A stretch of DNA of 64,000 nucleotides from an uncultured SAR86 cluster bacterium (GTDB taxonomy: Bacteria > Pseudomonadota > Gammaproteobacteria > Magnimaribacterales > D2472), in NCBI GenBank assembly GCA_905181645.1, contig CAJIYN010000002.1:186001-250000 (forward strand), given 5' to 3'. The notes below the pieces were generated by a model. It worked only from the letters and a program-made list of their open reading frames with translations, had not been told where the DNA came from and ran no database searches. Numbering within the stretch: the first letter of the stretch is position 1; every line of letters starts with the position of its first letter. A program made the translations under genes and the position numbers. This document shows, in pieces, positions 18,183-29,318 of this stretch.

Positions 18183-19586
18183 ATGAATAGGCCTGTTGTA
18201 ATTGGGATAAGCTCTATTCAACAAAAAGGTACTTTTGATGAATTAGATGAAGCTTTAGTTCTTATGGATCAGGCTACTAAAGACGCCATCAAAGATACAA
18301 CTAATCCTAATATTGCTCAATACATAGATGAAATTCAGGTTCCTAAAGGATTTTGGAAGTACAGGGACCCAGGCAGGTGGATAGCAGAAAAGAATGGGAT
18401 TTCTTCAGTTAAAACTAGTGTTACAAAGATAGGAGTTCTTCAGCAGAATTTAATAAATAGTGCTTGTACTAAGATCATTAATAATGAAATTCAGGCAACT
18501 CTTATAGTTGGTGGTGAGGCAAGATTTAAAAAAATTAGAGCTTTAATAGAAGGTAAAGATTTTATTGAAACTGAGTTGAGCGAAAATCCAGATCATTATG
18601 TAAAGGCTAAAAAAGATTTGCATATCAAAGAGGAGGCAGAGGCTTTGGGTTTAATGGCTGTTGGGTACTATGCAATATTAGAAAGCGCCTTGAGATCAAA
18701 GAAAAATCTAAATATTAATCAGCACAAACAATACCTTGGAAAAATGTATTCTGAGTTTTCGAAGATAGCTGCCGCAAATCCAGATGGATGGTCACAAAGA
18801 GAATTTAGTTGGCAAGACATTGCTTTGGCTAATAAAAAAAATACTCTACAAGCACTTCCCTACAATAAACTTCATTGCACTAGCTGGAATGTTAATCAGG
18901 CATCAGCAATGATTTTATGCAGTGAAGAACTTGCAGATACATTAAATGTTCCTGACTCTAAAAGAGTTTATCCGCTAGCTTCATCTGAAACTAATCATAT
19001 GATTGCAGCAATTCAAAGACCCAACTTAATTGAACCTATTGGACTTAAGTTAGCAGCTGAATATATTTTAAATATTTGTAAGCAAAATAATATTAAGCCA
19101 AATACTTATGAACTCTATAGTTGCTTCCCTGTTGCAGTTCAGATGTTCGCTGAGGCTCTTCACTTGCAAGATAATGAAAAATTAACAGTTACTGGAGGAA
19201 TGTCATTTGCTGGCGGTCCTTTAAATAATTATATGATTCATTCAACTATAAAGATGTTAGGCGACATAAGAAGAACTCCTAGCAAGATTGGTCTTGTTAC
19301 TGGTGTTTCTGGAATGATGACAAAGCAAGCTTTTGCTTTAGAGACTAATTCATGCATCAATCTTCAAAAAATGAATGCTGCTGTTTTAGAAAAAGCTATT
19401 CATGTGTTTGCAATTGAAAATGTTAGAAAAAGTAAAAATTGGGGTCGTTCTTGGAGTCAATGGAGAATAGCAAATACGCCAGAAGTTAAAATTCCTTTTT
19501 ATTCAAATTCAAGTAAAAAAATAACGATTGCTATTTATTCGGGAGCTATAAAAGTGAATTCAATTTCTGTTGCTGCAAATATTTAG
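18183..19586 (+). CDS. Thiolase-like/SCP2-type acetyl-CoA acetyltransferase homologue
   Basis: 467-residue thiolase-fold protein ([20 protein letters not shown]...) of the divergent class that lacks the canonical active-site context of FadA. Thiolase features: [48 protein letters not shown] (Cys in place of the usual second domain motif), [16 protein letters not shown] and GVSGMMTKQ. It may act on CoA thioesters in lipid degradation or side-chain cleavage; the exact reaction is unknown. From about 19430 the sequence ([20 protein letters not shown]...) does not resemble a thiolase C-terminus and may be another replaced block. It starts 12 bp after fabI and its stop overlaps the M20 gene. Confidence 0.75.
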   Translation: MNRPVVIGISSIQQKGTFDELDEALVLMDQATKDAIKDTTNPNIAQYIDEIQVPKGFWKYRDPGRWIAEKNGISSVKTSVTKIGVLQQNLINSACTKIINNEIQATLIVGGEARFKKIRALIEGKDFIETELSENPDHYVKAKKDLHIKEEAEALGLMAVGYYAILESALRSKKNLNINQHKQYLGKMYSEFSKIAAANPDGWSQREFSWQDIALANKKNTLQALPYNKLHCTSWNVNQASAMILCSEELADTLNVPDSKRVYPLASSETNHMIAAIQRPNLIEPIGLKLAAEYILNICKQNNIKPNTYELYSCFPVAVQMFAEALHLQDNEKLTVTGGMSFAGGPLNNYMIHSTIKMLGDIRRTPSKIGLVTGVSGMMTKQAFALETNSCINLQKMNAAVLEKAIHVFAIENVRKSKNWGRSWSQWRIANTPEVKIPFYSNSSKKITIAIYSGAIKVNSISVAANI

Positions 19587-20985
19587 TTTCATAATATGTT
19601 TTCTTTTTGTAGAAAATGTAAACGCAGCGTTAATTGAAAATAGTATTAATAGTCATAAAAATCAGTTCCAAACGATTGCATTAAAGATATGGAATCATGC
19701 TGAGCTCGGGTATCAAGAAAATCAAAGCTCGGAACTATTAGCAGATGCATTAGAAAAAGAGGGATTTACAATAACAAGAGGTGTTGCTGGGATACCAACA
19801 GCTTTTATAGCTGAATATGGAAGTGGTGGCCCTGTTATAGGAATTCTTGGAGAGTTTGATGCCCTTCCCGGTTTATCACAGACTACATCTCCTTTTAAGG
19901 AAATTGCAGATAACGCATCCGGTGGAGGTCATGCTTGTGGCCACCACTTATTTGGAGCTTCTTCAGCATGGGCAGCTGTCACTGTTAAAGAATGGTTGGT
20001 TAAAACAAAAACTAAGGGGACGGTTCGATTTTATGGCACCCCTGCAGAAGAAGGTGGATCAGGAAAAGTCTACATGGTTAGAGCAGGCCTTTTTGAGGAT
20101 GTTGATGCTGTGCTTCACTGGCACCCAAGCAGTTCCAATGGAGCCAACGCTGAGTCTTCCAATTCAAATAAATCAGCAAAATTTAAATTTTCTGGAATTT
20201 CTGCTCATGCTGCTGGATCTCCCGACAAAGGCAGATCGGCCTTTGATGCTGTTGAAGCTATGAATGATATGGTAAATATGATGCGTGAACATACTTCGGA
20301 AAGTACACGTATTCATTATGTAATTACAAAAGGAGGTGAAGCACCTAATGTTGTACCAGACTTTGCAGAGGTTTATTATTATGCCCGTCACTCTACTAGA
20401 AATGAAGTAGTTGATATTTTTGAAAGAGTTGTAAAAACTGCAGAAGGTGCTGCAATGGGAACAGAGACTTCAGTAAGTTTTGAAGTAATGCATGGAAATT
20501 ATTCTTTACTACCAAATACAGTTTTACAAAAATTAGTTCATGAAAAGCTGACTAAAGCTGGCGGAGTAACCTACTCTGATTCTGAGAATTCTTATGCTCA
20601 AGAGATATATAAAACTTTCATGAAGCCTAGCTTAGAAATAGGTTCTCAAGAAAATATAAGGCCTTATAAAGAATCTCATAGTTATGGCTCAACTGATGTT
20701 GGTGATGTAAGTTGGAATGTTCCAACTGCTGGATTTAGAGCTGCAACCTGGGTTCCTGGAACTGCAGCTCACTCTTGGCAAGCAGTAGCCTCTGGAGGCA
20801 CTTCCATAGGTTTAAAAGGAACAGAGATGGCGGTTAAAACTTTAAGTGCTACCGCTATAGAATTATTTCTTCAGCCTGAACTTATTAAAAACGCAAAAAT
20901 AGAAGATGCACAAAGAGTAGGTAAAGATTTTAAATATGAACCTTTGCTGGGTGACAGGTTGCCACCGTTAAATTATAGAAAATAA
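19570..20985 (+). CDS. M20-family amidohydrolase, AbgB-like, exported
   Basis: Metallo-amidohydrolase of the M20D/AbgB group (p-aminobenzoyl-glutamate hydrolase subunit B-like). Signal-peptide-like start ([19 protein letters not shown]). The start codon is uncertain: a TTG at 19570, or a GTG near 19554 if one base is missing. Metal-site residues: [32 protein letters not shown] and LHWHPSS; dimerisation-domain region [19 protein letters not shown]-terminal [11 protein letters not shown]. About 470 residues, normal. Relatives release glutamate or amino acids from N-acyl conjugates. It belongs with the nearby GGT and S9 enzymes in a peptide/amide scavenging role. Confidence 0.9.
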   Translation: MLQIFSFIICFLFVENVNAALIENSINSHKNQFQTIALKIWNHAELGYQENQSSELLADALEKEGFTITRGVAGIPTAFIAEYGSGGPVIGILGEFDALPGLSQTTSPFKEIADNASGGGHACGHHLFGASSAWAAVTVKEWLVKTKTKGTVRFYGTPAEEGGSGKVYMVRAGLFEDVDAVLHWHPSSSNGANAESSNSNKSAKFKFSGISAHAAGSPDKGRSAFDAVEAMNDMVNMMREHTSESTRIHYVITKGGEAPNVVPDFAEVYYYARHSTRNEVVDIFERVVKTAEGAAMGTETSVSFEVMHGNYSLLPNTVLQKLVHEKLTKAGGVTYSDSENSYAQEIYKTFMKPSLEIGSQENIRPYKESHSYGSTDVGDVSWNVPTAGFRAATWVPGTAAHSWQAVASGGTSIGLKGTEMAVKTLSATAIELFLQPELIKNAKIEDAQRVGKDFKYEPLLGDRLPPLNYRK

Positions 20986-20986
20986 T

Positions 20987-22698
20987 TTACTTTTGAACTG
21001 AAACTGCTGCTCCAGGCCTTCTTAAATCTGCATAGCCATAGTTCAATCCATCTTGGATATGAATGCTTTGGGTGCTTCCCATTGTTTTTTGAGCTTCTGT
21101 TTCATGACCCATGCTATCTAATTGCCTAGAAATATCAGAGCTTAGGATAGATTCATAATCCAAACCAGTATAAGGCCAGTCTTTATGTATTCTTGGAAGC
21201 ATAGTGGCTTCACCAATATTTAAATTAAAATCTATGACTCCCGATACAACTCTTAAAACTGCAGCAGGAATAAAAGAGCCACCTGGTGAACCAGTAATAA
21301 GTATAAGTTGGCCAGATTTATCAAACACCATTGTCGGAGTCATAGTGCTCATGGGCCTCTTGCCTGGAGCAAATCGATTACCAGGGCTAGCTGCCCTCCC
21401 CTCAACTGATTTATCGCCATATCTATAGGCAAAATTATTCATTTGATTATTCATTAAAATACCAGTTCCAGGAATAGTTACTCCAGAACCAAAGGAGTAG
21501 CCTAAGGTGTAAGTATTTGAAACTGCATTACCCTCAGAATCAACAATAGAGTAATGAGTAGTATCTCTACTCTCATTAACTACTGACATAGGTTTAATTT
21601 TTGAACTTGGTGTTGCTGTTTTAAATTTAATATTTTTTTGAAGTTCAATAGTTCTTGCTCTTGAAATAAGCTTTTCCATAGGAACATCATAAAATGCTGG
21701 ATCGCCAATATGATGGGACCTATTGTTATGACCTCTTCTTAAAGATTCTGCAAGAAGATGATAAGTTCTTGTAGCATTGCTGTCTTGGTCTTTAAATTTA
21801 TAATTTTGTAAAATATTAAGAGCGGTAAGTAGCACAACTCCACCACCAGATGGAGCGCCTGGAGCAAAAACAGTATTACCTCTATAAGACACCACTTAGG
21901 AGCACCAGCATTAATTTTATAGTTTTTTAAATCATCAAGAGTCATGAAGCCTGATTTTGCATTCATAGCTTTTACAATATTTTTTGCTACCTCCCCTTCA
22001 TAAAAACCTTTAGAACCATTATTGGCTATAGAAATTAGTGTTTTAGCTAAATCAGGTCTTTGCATTAATGAGTATTCAGAAAGAGCTTTGCCATCTTTAA
22101 AATATATTTTTGTAGATTCTTTATCAGCCAATAGTTGAGGAGTGCTTTCTATAGCTTTTTGTAAATCATAAGAAACTAGAATTCCATCTTGAGCTTGCTT
22201 AATAACGGGCTCTAGAACTTCGGCTAAAGAAAGTTTTCCAAAATTAGAGTGCGCCTCCACATACCTGCAACTGTTCCAGGAACTCCGCTTTTTCATTTTA
22301 TTTTGATTTATTGAAATCTCTTCTGGGGGATAAGCTTCATCTATATTAGTACCAAATAAATCTTTAAGATTTGAATTTAATGGAGAGTTGCTTCGGTAAT
22401 CTATATAAAAAATTTCCTTTTGCTCCTTCATGTATATAAGCATGAAGCCACCGCCACCTAGATTACCAGCTCTTGGTAAAGTTATTGCCAGTGAGAAACC
22501 TACAGCTACTGCGGCATCGACTGCATTTCCACCTTTGTTTAAAATCTCTATTCCAATATCTGATGATAGATTATTTTGTGAAACAACCATTCCAGAAGAA
22601 CTAATAATAGGATGAAAGGGAGACCTATAATCTATGTAGTTCTGTTGAGCGTTAGCTGTGTAACTAATTACAAGAAAACTAAGTAATAAAAATCTCAT
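20987..22698 (-). CDS. ggt: Gamma-glutamyltransferase (GGT), frameshifted
   Basis: Periplasmic N-terminal-nucleophile hydrolase that cleaves glutathione and other gamma-glutamyl compounds. Start MRFLLLSFLVISYTANAQQ at 22698 with a signal peptide. Family blocks: VVSQNNLSSDIGIEIL, GGNAVDAAVAVGFSLA, NLGGGGFMLIY, and the small-subunit nucleophile Thr in ESRDTTHYSIVD, then YSFGSG, GKRPMSTMTPT and TGSPGG. Frames slip near 22265-22290 and near 21890. About 570 residues after joining, as expected. Its ATG overlaps the stop of the DASS transporter (ATGA); an extra T in GTTTTTTGG fuses the two genes in this sequence. The two are probably cotranscribed. Confidence 0.9.
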
Positions 22699-24198
22699 CC
22701 AAAAAACCATAGGCGCTAAATAGTATGAGAATAAAGTTACTACAACTATACCTACTATATTTAAAAAGAAGCCAGCTTTCATCATAGTAGCTATTGTGAA
22801 TTTACCTGAGCCGTAAACAATAGCATTTGGTGGTGTTGCAACAGGTAACATAAAGGCACAACTTGCAGCAAAACATACTGGAATTGTTAAAGATACAGGA
22901 ACCACACCTATAGCTATTGCCAATGCTCCTATGACCGGAAGAAAGGTGCTGGTTGTAGCAACATTACTTGTCATCTCAGTTAAAAATATTATAAGCGTTG
23001 CCACAGCAAGAATTAAAACTATCGGCTCGACATCTTGAAGAACTGTTAAGCCCTGCCCAATCCATATTCCCAACCCTGTGCTTGATACTTGAGCTGCTAA
23101 AGATAGACCGCCACCAAATAAAATCAAAAGACCCCAAGGCAATTTAGTGGTTTTATCCCAATGCATTAGATCAGAACCTTTGTTAGATGATGGAATCATA
23201 AATAGCAAAATAGCAACTATGATTGCAACTCCTGCATCTTCTAATCCTATTCCAAAAGTCTCTCTAATTACCCTGCTTGTCATCCATGCCAGAACAGCAG
23301 ATCCAAAAATAATAGAAATTTTTATTTCGTCTTTTGATAGTGGGCCTAGATCATTTAACATTTGTGTTAATTTGGATTTAGTCTCAGCAGTTGCAATGAT
23401 GGTAGTAGGAAAAATAAATTTAGTAAGAATTAACCATGCAGAAATTAACATAACCAAAGCAACAGGAACTCCTAATTTCATCCAACTTAAAAAGTCAATT
23501 TCAATTCCATATTGTTCACTCATAAAAGTTACGAAAACAAGGTTTGGAGCCGTGCCAATTATGGTAGACATTCCTCCGATAGTAGCTGCATATGCAATAC
23601 CTAACATCAGAGCTGTATCAAAGTACTTTTGTTGTTGATTTGATATATCGGGAATCGTTGAAGCAACAACGGTACAAACAGCAAGTCCAATTGGTAAGAG
23701 CATTAATGTAGTAGACGTATTCATGACAAACATACTTACAAAGGCTGCTACCCCCATAAAGCCACCAATAAGTCTTGCTCCACTTGAACCTGTTAAAATA
23801 ATCATTTTTAGTGCCATTCTTTTATGCAACCCTGAACTCTCGATACCAAGAGCTAAAATAAAGCCACCTAAAAATAGATAAATATTTTTGTTGGCATAAG
23901 GATTGGCAGATATTTGGAAACTGGCAACATTTAAAAGAGGAAATAATGCCAATGGAAGTAACGAGGTAACTGCAACAGGAAGTGCTTCAGTAGCCCACCA
24001 TATTGCCATTAGAACAAGAACTGCAAGAACAAACCAGGCTGCTTGACTATTTATATATTGAATACCTTTATTTGTTTCAAAGGATGTTCCTTCTAAGGCA
24101 AGAAGGCTATCTGGTATTAAATTAAAAATACCACATAAGACAATTACACCAAATGCAAATAGACCGATGAAGAAGCCTTTATTTTGATAAGCGTGCAT
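22695..24198 (-). CDS. DASS/SLC13-family Na+-coupled anion (di/tricarboxylate or sulfate) transporter
   Basis: About 500-residue inner-membrane transporter with 11-12 helices. DASS signatures: SNVATTST in EMTSNVATTSTFLPV (second SNT motif), MNTSTTLMLLPIG (first SNT motif), GGMSTIIGTAPN and PVATPPNAIVYGSG. Members import succinate, malate, citrate or sulfate with sodium. The native stop is read as VFG-TGA after removing one T from a run of six at about 22704-22709; this places the stop over the ATG of ggt. It begins just past a terminator for the third TonB receptor. The pairing with GGT suggests uptake of acids such as 2-oxo or gamma-glutamyl breakdown products, but this is an inference. Confidence 0.9.
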
Positions 24199-24222
24199 AT
24201 CTATATCCTAATCTTTTTTTAT

Positions 24223-24249
24223 AAAAAAGGGAGCCTGAGCTCCCTTTAA
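24223..24249 (-). terminator. Rho-independent terminator after TonB receptor 3
   Basis: On the minus strand AAAGGGAGC-TCAG-GCTCCCTTT followed by TTT, a perfect 9-bp hairpin lying 13 bp past the receptor stop codon and before the DASS gene start. Confidence 0.88.
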
Positions 24250-24261
24250 AATTATTATCGA

Positions 24262-27260
24262 TTAAAACTTTTTATAAAGTTCTAATGCATAACTTTTACC
24301 ATAATCCTGATGCACATCACCAACATAACCCCAAGTGTATTCATCAGCTAATGGAGCTCTTGTGTCTTCAAGATTTCTTACTTGTCCTTTCAATCTTAAT
24401 CCATTGTTGAATTTATAAGAAAGACTGAAGTTTAAAGTTAGCATTGATTCAACTAACCAGAAATCTCCACAATTATCTCCAGACCAGCTAGATGTTCCTG
24501 AACATGCATAGTTTCCATCAGAAGTTTTTGCATTATCTGTAACACCTGTTTCAAGGAATTCACCAACCATGGTTCCAGTTAAATATGCAGACCATGAACC
24601 ATTTCTCCACGAAATGCTTCCTGAATATTTATCTTCAGGATAGGCTCTTCTTCCAAAAGTACCAATTAGATCTCCAAATCCAGCAGGAGCTATTAACCCT
24701 TCTAATGGACCACCAGCTTTTACAGCTTCGATAAGTGCAGCACTTTGTGTACCAGCTACTTGATCAAACTCATCATAAGCAACTCTAGTAAATTTAGCAC
24801 CAAAATCTCCTACATCAGTTTCTCTAGAGTAAACAATTGAAAGATCGGTACCAGCCATATTTCTATCATCTAAATTGACATATGTATCCATTACTCTGAT
24901 AACTTGACCAGCTTCACATAAATCTGGACTCCAAGTTAAAGGATTACCATCACTATCTGAAGCGCCTTGAAATGGGCCACGAACAACTAGTGGATTACCA
25001 ATACATTCTGTAGGTCCGCCTTGAGCTCTAATAAGAGTATCAAGAAGCATATGATTTCTTTCACCAAATAAACCAACAGTATTTTCAGTTTCAATAGTCC
25101 ATTTATCAACAGTAATAACAAGACCATCTAAAAGTGGGAATTGTTCACCAGGCATTATAATGACACCAACAGAGGTGTTAGTTGCCTCTTCTGACTCTAG
25201 ATTTTCGTTACCTTGTGCAACTCTTTGAATTGAATAGTTATTATAATTCTCACCAACTGAATATGTATATAAAGGATCTTCTTGAGTATTACTTCTAGCA
25301 ATAAGCCCTTCATTGACAGTTATAAGGTTAGGAGCTCTAAATGAAGTTGATGTAGATGCTCTTAATTTAATTTGTTCAATTGGTTGATATCCAATTGCAA
25401 ATTTACCAACAACAGTACTTCCAATATCATTAAAGTTCTCTCCTCTAAGAGCAAACTGTGAATCCATATTCTCCATAAGAGGAATCTGCATTTCCATGAA
25501 TGCTGAAGTAATAAGTCTAGCTCCACTTGTATTTGGTGAAGGACTTGAATTAGCAATGTTAGATACATATGGGAAAGTTTCACCTTGAATTGTTGTCCAA
25601 GGAATATCACCATTTATATTTGGATCTCTTTGATCACTCATTTTTTCGCTTCTGATCTCAGTTCCAACAAGCATAGCTACATCCCCTGCAGGTAAGCTAA
25701 ATACATTTGGATTAGAGAATTTAACATCCCACATATAAAGAGAAGAAGTATTATTTCTAAAAATAGAAGTCATAAATGCATCTTCATTACAATTTACAGT
25801 TGCGCAGAAAGGGTTATATGCGTCAAGAGTATTCCTATACGGGTGAAGCACACATCGAACGTCCAAAAGACCCAGCATCCATTTCTGATGAAGCTTGGGG
25901 ACCATACCATTCCAGTATCCCAGTCCCAATCTCCTCTAGTTCCTCTCCAACCTTTAACTAATCTAAAAGTTTTTCTATTTGAGTCATAACCTCTTGGAGT
26001 GTTAAACCTAAAGTATCTTGCATATAAAACATCACCTTCTCTATCTACAAACTTAGAACCATCGGTTCTATTTCAGAAAGAAGAACTTATCAATTGATTT
26101 CAGGGGAAAGAGGTTTGCCAGCATTTTTGGTAGCTGAACCTGGTCTTAACAGTTCCCTGGATATAGAGTACGATTAGCTTCTGACATGTATATGCCAATT
26201 TCTGCATATGACTCTGTACCACTTGCAAGTTCTTTATTAATAAAAATCATTACATTGTCACGAGTAAGTTTTCCTCTTTTGTCCATTGTCTCACCGTAGT
26301 TGACTCTATTGTCAGCACGAATAGATGAAGAATCATATAAACACATGTGGTCTTGACCAGCTATGTTATATAGGTTGCTTGAGGAATTAGATAAGCAATT
26401 TGAATCATCTGCTCTATAGATACTAAAAATGTTACTTCCTTCGTAGAATTGTCCCCAAGGGCTTGATGCGCTTTGGTTTCTCCAAGTTGTGTCATTGAAT
26501 TCACCTAACCCACCTTCATCAGGTGAAGGTAAATATCTTCTTAGATCACCATTAGCCCACTTAGGATCTTCAGTAGCTTTAATTCTTCCTCTATCGTAAT
26601 GGTCAAAATAGACAGATACATTAGTACCATTAGCGAAATCTTTACCCCACTGAATACTTGCTTTATTGTCATTCGCAGCAAAACTGTCATACCAGTTAGT
26701 TCTTAATCTAACTGTAGTACCTTCAAAATCTTTCTTTAACACAGTATTAACAACACCAGCAACAGCATCAGCACCATAAATAGCTGAAGCACCATCACGC
26801 AAGATTTCTAATCTATCAATTCCAGTTACTGGAATGAGATTTGAGTTTACGCTTGTTGTTGGAACATAGTCTCCACCAATAAGCTCAGTTTGATAGCCTG
26901 GTGAATTGACCAGTCTTCTGCCGTTGAGAAGGGTAAGAGTATTACCTGTACCAATGTTTCTTAGATCAAGAGCGCCTACGTCTCCTCTGTTAGCATTATA
27001 TCCACCATTAAAATCTGTTTGGTTGAAGTTATTACCACCATTTTCAGCAATGTTAGCAAAAAGTTCTTCACCAGACTCAACACCAAGCCCTTCGTTCAGC
27101 ACTTATAACAGTTACAGGTAAAGCTCCTGTAATCTTAGCTCCTTTAATTTGCGAACCAACAGTAACAACTTCTTCCACATCCGAGATCTAAGAGAAGCTG
27201 CAAAGATAGGTTAAAAGATAATACTGCTGGTATTAAAAATAAGTATTTAGAATAATTCAT
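24262..27260 (-). CDS. TonB-dependent receptor, frameshifted
   Basis: Large outer-membrane TonB-dependent receptor. Start MNYSKYLFLIPAVLSF at 27260 after a GGGGAAAC leader like that of the receptor at 1373. The plug contains VEEVVTVGSQIKG (TonB-box region, read across a shift near 27185), GNTLTLLNGRRLVNSPG, DRLEILRDGASAIYGADAVAGVVN. The barrel runs to a C-terminal ...YALELYKKF. Frames change near 27185, 27095, 26150 and between 25930 and 26120, where native text (GTRGDWDWDTGMVWS) can still be followed. Nearly 1000 codons. The GASAIYGADAVAGVVN form is typical of receptors for complex organics. The substrate is unknown. Confidence 0.88.
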
Positions 27261-27409
27261 GTTTAAGTTTCCCCATAAAAAATGAATGTGCAGGCATAAT
27301 AAATTCTTTCCATTTAAAAGTCTTTGAGATTTATTATTTGTCATAGTTTGATACTATGGCATATTGTAAAAAATCTAAAGCTTTTTTAAGCAAATTAATG
27401 GATTTGTCT

Positions 27410-28350
27410 TTACCCATTAATTTCATATATACCAGGTCCAAATTTTGAACCTGTTAAAGCTATTCTAATAGGTTGATTCATCTTAGGTGTTGGTAATTCT
27501 AATTCTTCTTGTAGTTTTGCTAAATGCTCATCAATAATAGCTTCATTCCAATCATCAAGACTCTCTAACATCAAGATAACATGCGTTAGTGTTACTTCTG
27601 AGCCAACTAGGAACTTATTAACGCCTTTTTCATCATATTCTTTGAAAGAATCTAAATAGGGAATTAATGCCTCTGCTATAAGGCTTAAATTAGATTTAAC
27701 AGAACGCATGGCCTCTATTAGATCATCAAGTTGATCATAGTCAGAGTAATCTAGATTTAGATTATCTATAAACGGCATAAGCTCTGCTTTAAATGCAGCT
27801 TCATCTAACTGACTAAGATGCTGGCTGTTTATCCAGTCTAATTTACTTAAGTCAAAAATAGCGCCAGCTTTTTGGACTTCCTTAATATCAAAATCTCTTA
27901 TAAGCTCTTCTAAGTTAAAGACTTCATTTTTACCTCCAGACCATCCCAGTCTTGCCAATGTATTTATAATCGAAACATCTAGATAACCCTCGGATTGATA
28001 TTCATCCAAGCTGGTAGCAGCATGACGTTTAGATAATCTTTTTTTATCTTGCCCAAGCACCATTGGTAAATGTGCATATTCGAGAGGTGGATAGCCAAGG
28101 GCTTGCTGGATATGTATTTGTCGAGGAGTATTACTTATGTGATCTTCACCTCTAATAACTGTTGTTACTTCTTGTTCATAATCATCAATAACATTACAAA
28201 GATGGTAAGTTGGAGTTCCATCACTTCTCAATAAAATAAGATCGTCTAATTCTGAATTTTCAAAAACAATATCTCCTCTTATTAAATCATTTACAACAAC
28301 CTCACCTGAGTTCGGTGTTTTAAGTCTCAAAACTGTATCGTTAGATTTGC
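27410..28350 (-). CDS. gltX: Glutamyl-tRNA synthetase, C-terminal two thirds (N-terminus replaced)
   Basis: Class I synthetase charging tRNA-Glu. From about 28350 onward the sequence is canonical GluRS: LRLKTPNSGEVVVNDLIRG, DDLILLRSDGTPTYHLCNV, VIRGEDHISNTPRQI, HLPMVLGQDKKRLSKRH (KMSKS-type loop), YLDVSIINTLARLGWSGG, then the anticodon-binding domain and PIRIALTGSKFGPGIYEI. The first about 105 codons of the open frame (28351-28669) come instead from a GluQ-type synthetase and are listed separately; GluRS residues around 105-135 are absent. The frame is kept through the joint, so it reads as one 419-residue protein, but no known enzyme has this architecture. Confidence 0.88.
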
Positions 28351-28669
28351 TAATTTCAGATCTTGTAGCCCAACAAGGGTATATTAAGTCTAAGTCTCTT
28401 AATTTTTTTATGTATACTTCATAGTTTTTAAAATAATCAGATTGCCTTCGCACATCTTTTTGATAATTTATTCCAAGCCAAGAAAGATCCTCATAAATAT
28501 TTTTTTCAAATTCTTTGTTACATCTACCAATATCAATATCTTCAATCCTTAAGAAGAATTTACCAGAACTTTTGTATGCTATTTTTTCACTAATTAAAGC
28601 AGAAAATGCATGACCAAGATGTAGGTAACCGTTTGGGCTTGGAGCAAATCTTGTATTAAATTTTGTCAT
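28351..28669 (-). other. GluQ-RS-type N-terminus (tRNA-Asp queuosine glutamyl synthetase) joined to gltX
   Basis: MTKFNTRFAPSPNGYLHLGH (HIGH motif GYLHLGH), then SGKFFLRIEDIDIGRCNKEF, YEDLSWLGINY, VRRQSDYF and LIYPCWATRSEI. RIEDIDxGRC...EFE...IYEDLxWLG and the Cys-x-x-R-x-EI end are the GluQ-RS form found in Alphaproteobacteria; true GluRS has RIEDTDxxRS and EGMEWLG at these places. Divergent from it at 28723 is an HNH-endonuclease start, which is the normal neighbour of gluQ in many Alphaproteobacteria. Hence this piece and the next travel together as one foreign block of about 460 bp. Confidence 0.75.
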
Positions 28670-28722
28670 TATTTTTCATAAAATTATTTATTTTTTATAT
28701 AGAATCATCATTAAATATTAGA

Positions 28723-28812
28723 ATGAAAACTGAATTTAATTTAACATCTAATGAACATCTTGAATCTTGTCCTGCTTTAGTTCTTAATGCTGACTTTAGA
28801 CCACTCTCTTAC
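28723..28812 (+). pseudogene. HNH endonuclease, first 30 codons only
   Basis: MKTEFNLTSNEHLESCPALVLNADFRPLSYL: the phrase CPALVLNADFRPLSY is the conserved N-terminus of a family of small HNH endonucleases. The sequence then turns at CTTACTTA directly into the antisense of dnaQ. No HNH active-site part is present. It forms one block with the GluQ-type fragment upstream. Confidence 0.7.
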
Positions 28813-29315
28813 TTACTTTGTCCGCCTGTTAAATAAATATAAACATCTGCTAATATATTTGCATCCAGTAAGGCTCCATGAAAACTTCTATCATAACCAG
28901 AAACTTCAAACCTATTAGCTAGGGCATCCAAAGAATTTCTCTGGCCTGGAAATTTATTTCTTGCTAGAACTAATGAATCTTCTATTTCACATATATCTTC
29001 TAGCTTTGGGTATTTTGCTGATACGGACTTTAGCTCACTGTTAAGAAAGCCTACATCAAAAGGAGCGTTGTGAATAATTAAGGTTGAGCCTTGAATAAAT
29101 TCAATAAAATCATCATTAGAAGATTGTATTCTGATTGATCTACCCTGACTGCCGTAAAAGCCATTACAAGTTACTGTGTTTATATAGGCGTGAAAATGAT
29201 CAGATGATTTTTTTCTATCATTAAGAACAACTGCTCCAATTTCAATAATTTTATGGCCTTGTCTAACCTCCAGCCCAGTGGTTTCTGTATCAAGAATTAT
29301 GAATTTTTTAGCCAT
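28809..29315 (-). CDS. dnaQ: DNA polymerase III epsilon subunit (3'-5' exonuclease), altered middle, short C-terminus
   Basis: Proofreading DEDD exonuclease of the replicase. ExoI is ILDTETTGL (D and E ligands), with GHKIIEIGAVVLNDR; ExoII is IIHNAPFDVGFLNSE; ExoIII is HGALLDANILADVY. The segment from about 29105 to 29185 (NTVTCNGFYGSQGRSIRI) does not match the family, where HGIxDEF is expected, and is shorter; it may be a small replaced block. The protein stops after YLTGGQSK at 168 residues against the usual 230-245, just where the HNH/GluQ block begins, so its tail (the polymerase-binding part) is probably cut by that joint. It sits 3 bp after rnhA, the usual pairing. Confidence 0.88.
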   Translation of the reverse strand: MAKKFIILDTETTGLEVRQGHKIIEIGAVVLNDRKKSSDHFHAYINTVTCNGFYGSQGRSIRIQSSNDDFIEFIQGSTLIIHNAPFDVGFLNSELKSVSAKYPKLEDICEIEDSLVLARNKFPGQRNSLDALANRFEVSGYDRSFHGALLDANILADVYIYLTGGQSK

Positions 29316-29318
29316 TAT

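Noticed and set aside
21739-24198. 819-residue transporter-GGT fusion protein
   Set aside because: One base in a T run explains it; both genes have their normal start or stop at the joint.
27410-28669. Novel bifunctional GluQ-RS/GluRS fusion enzyme
   Set aside because: The joint lacks about 25-30 GluRS residues, and a divergent HNH fragment belongs with the GluQ part, so a chimeric block explains it better.
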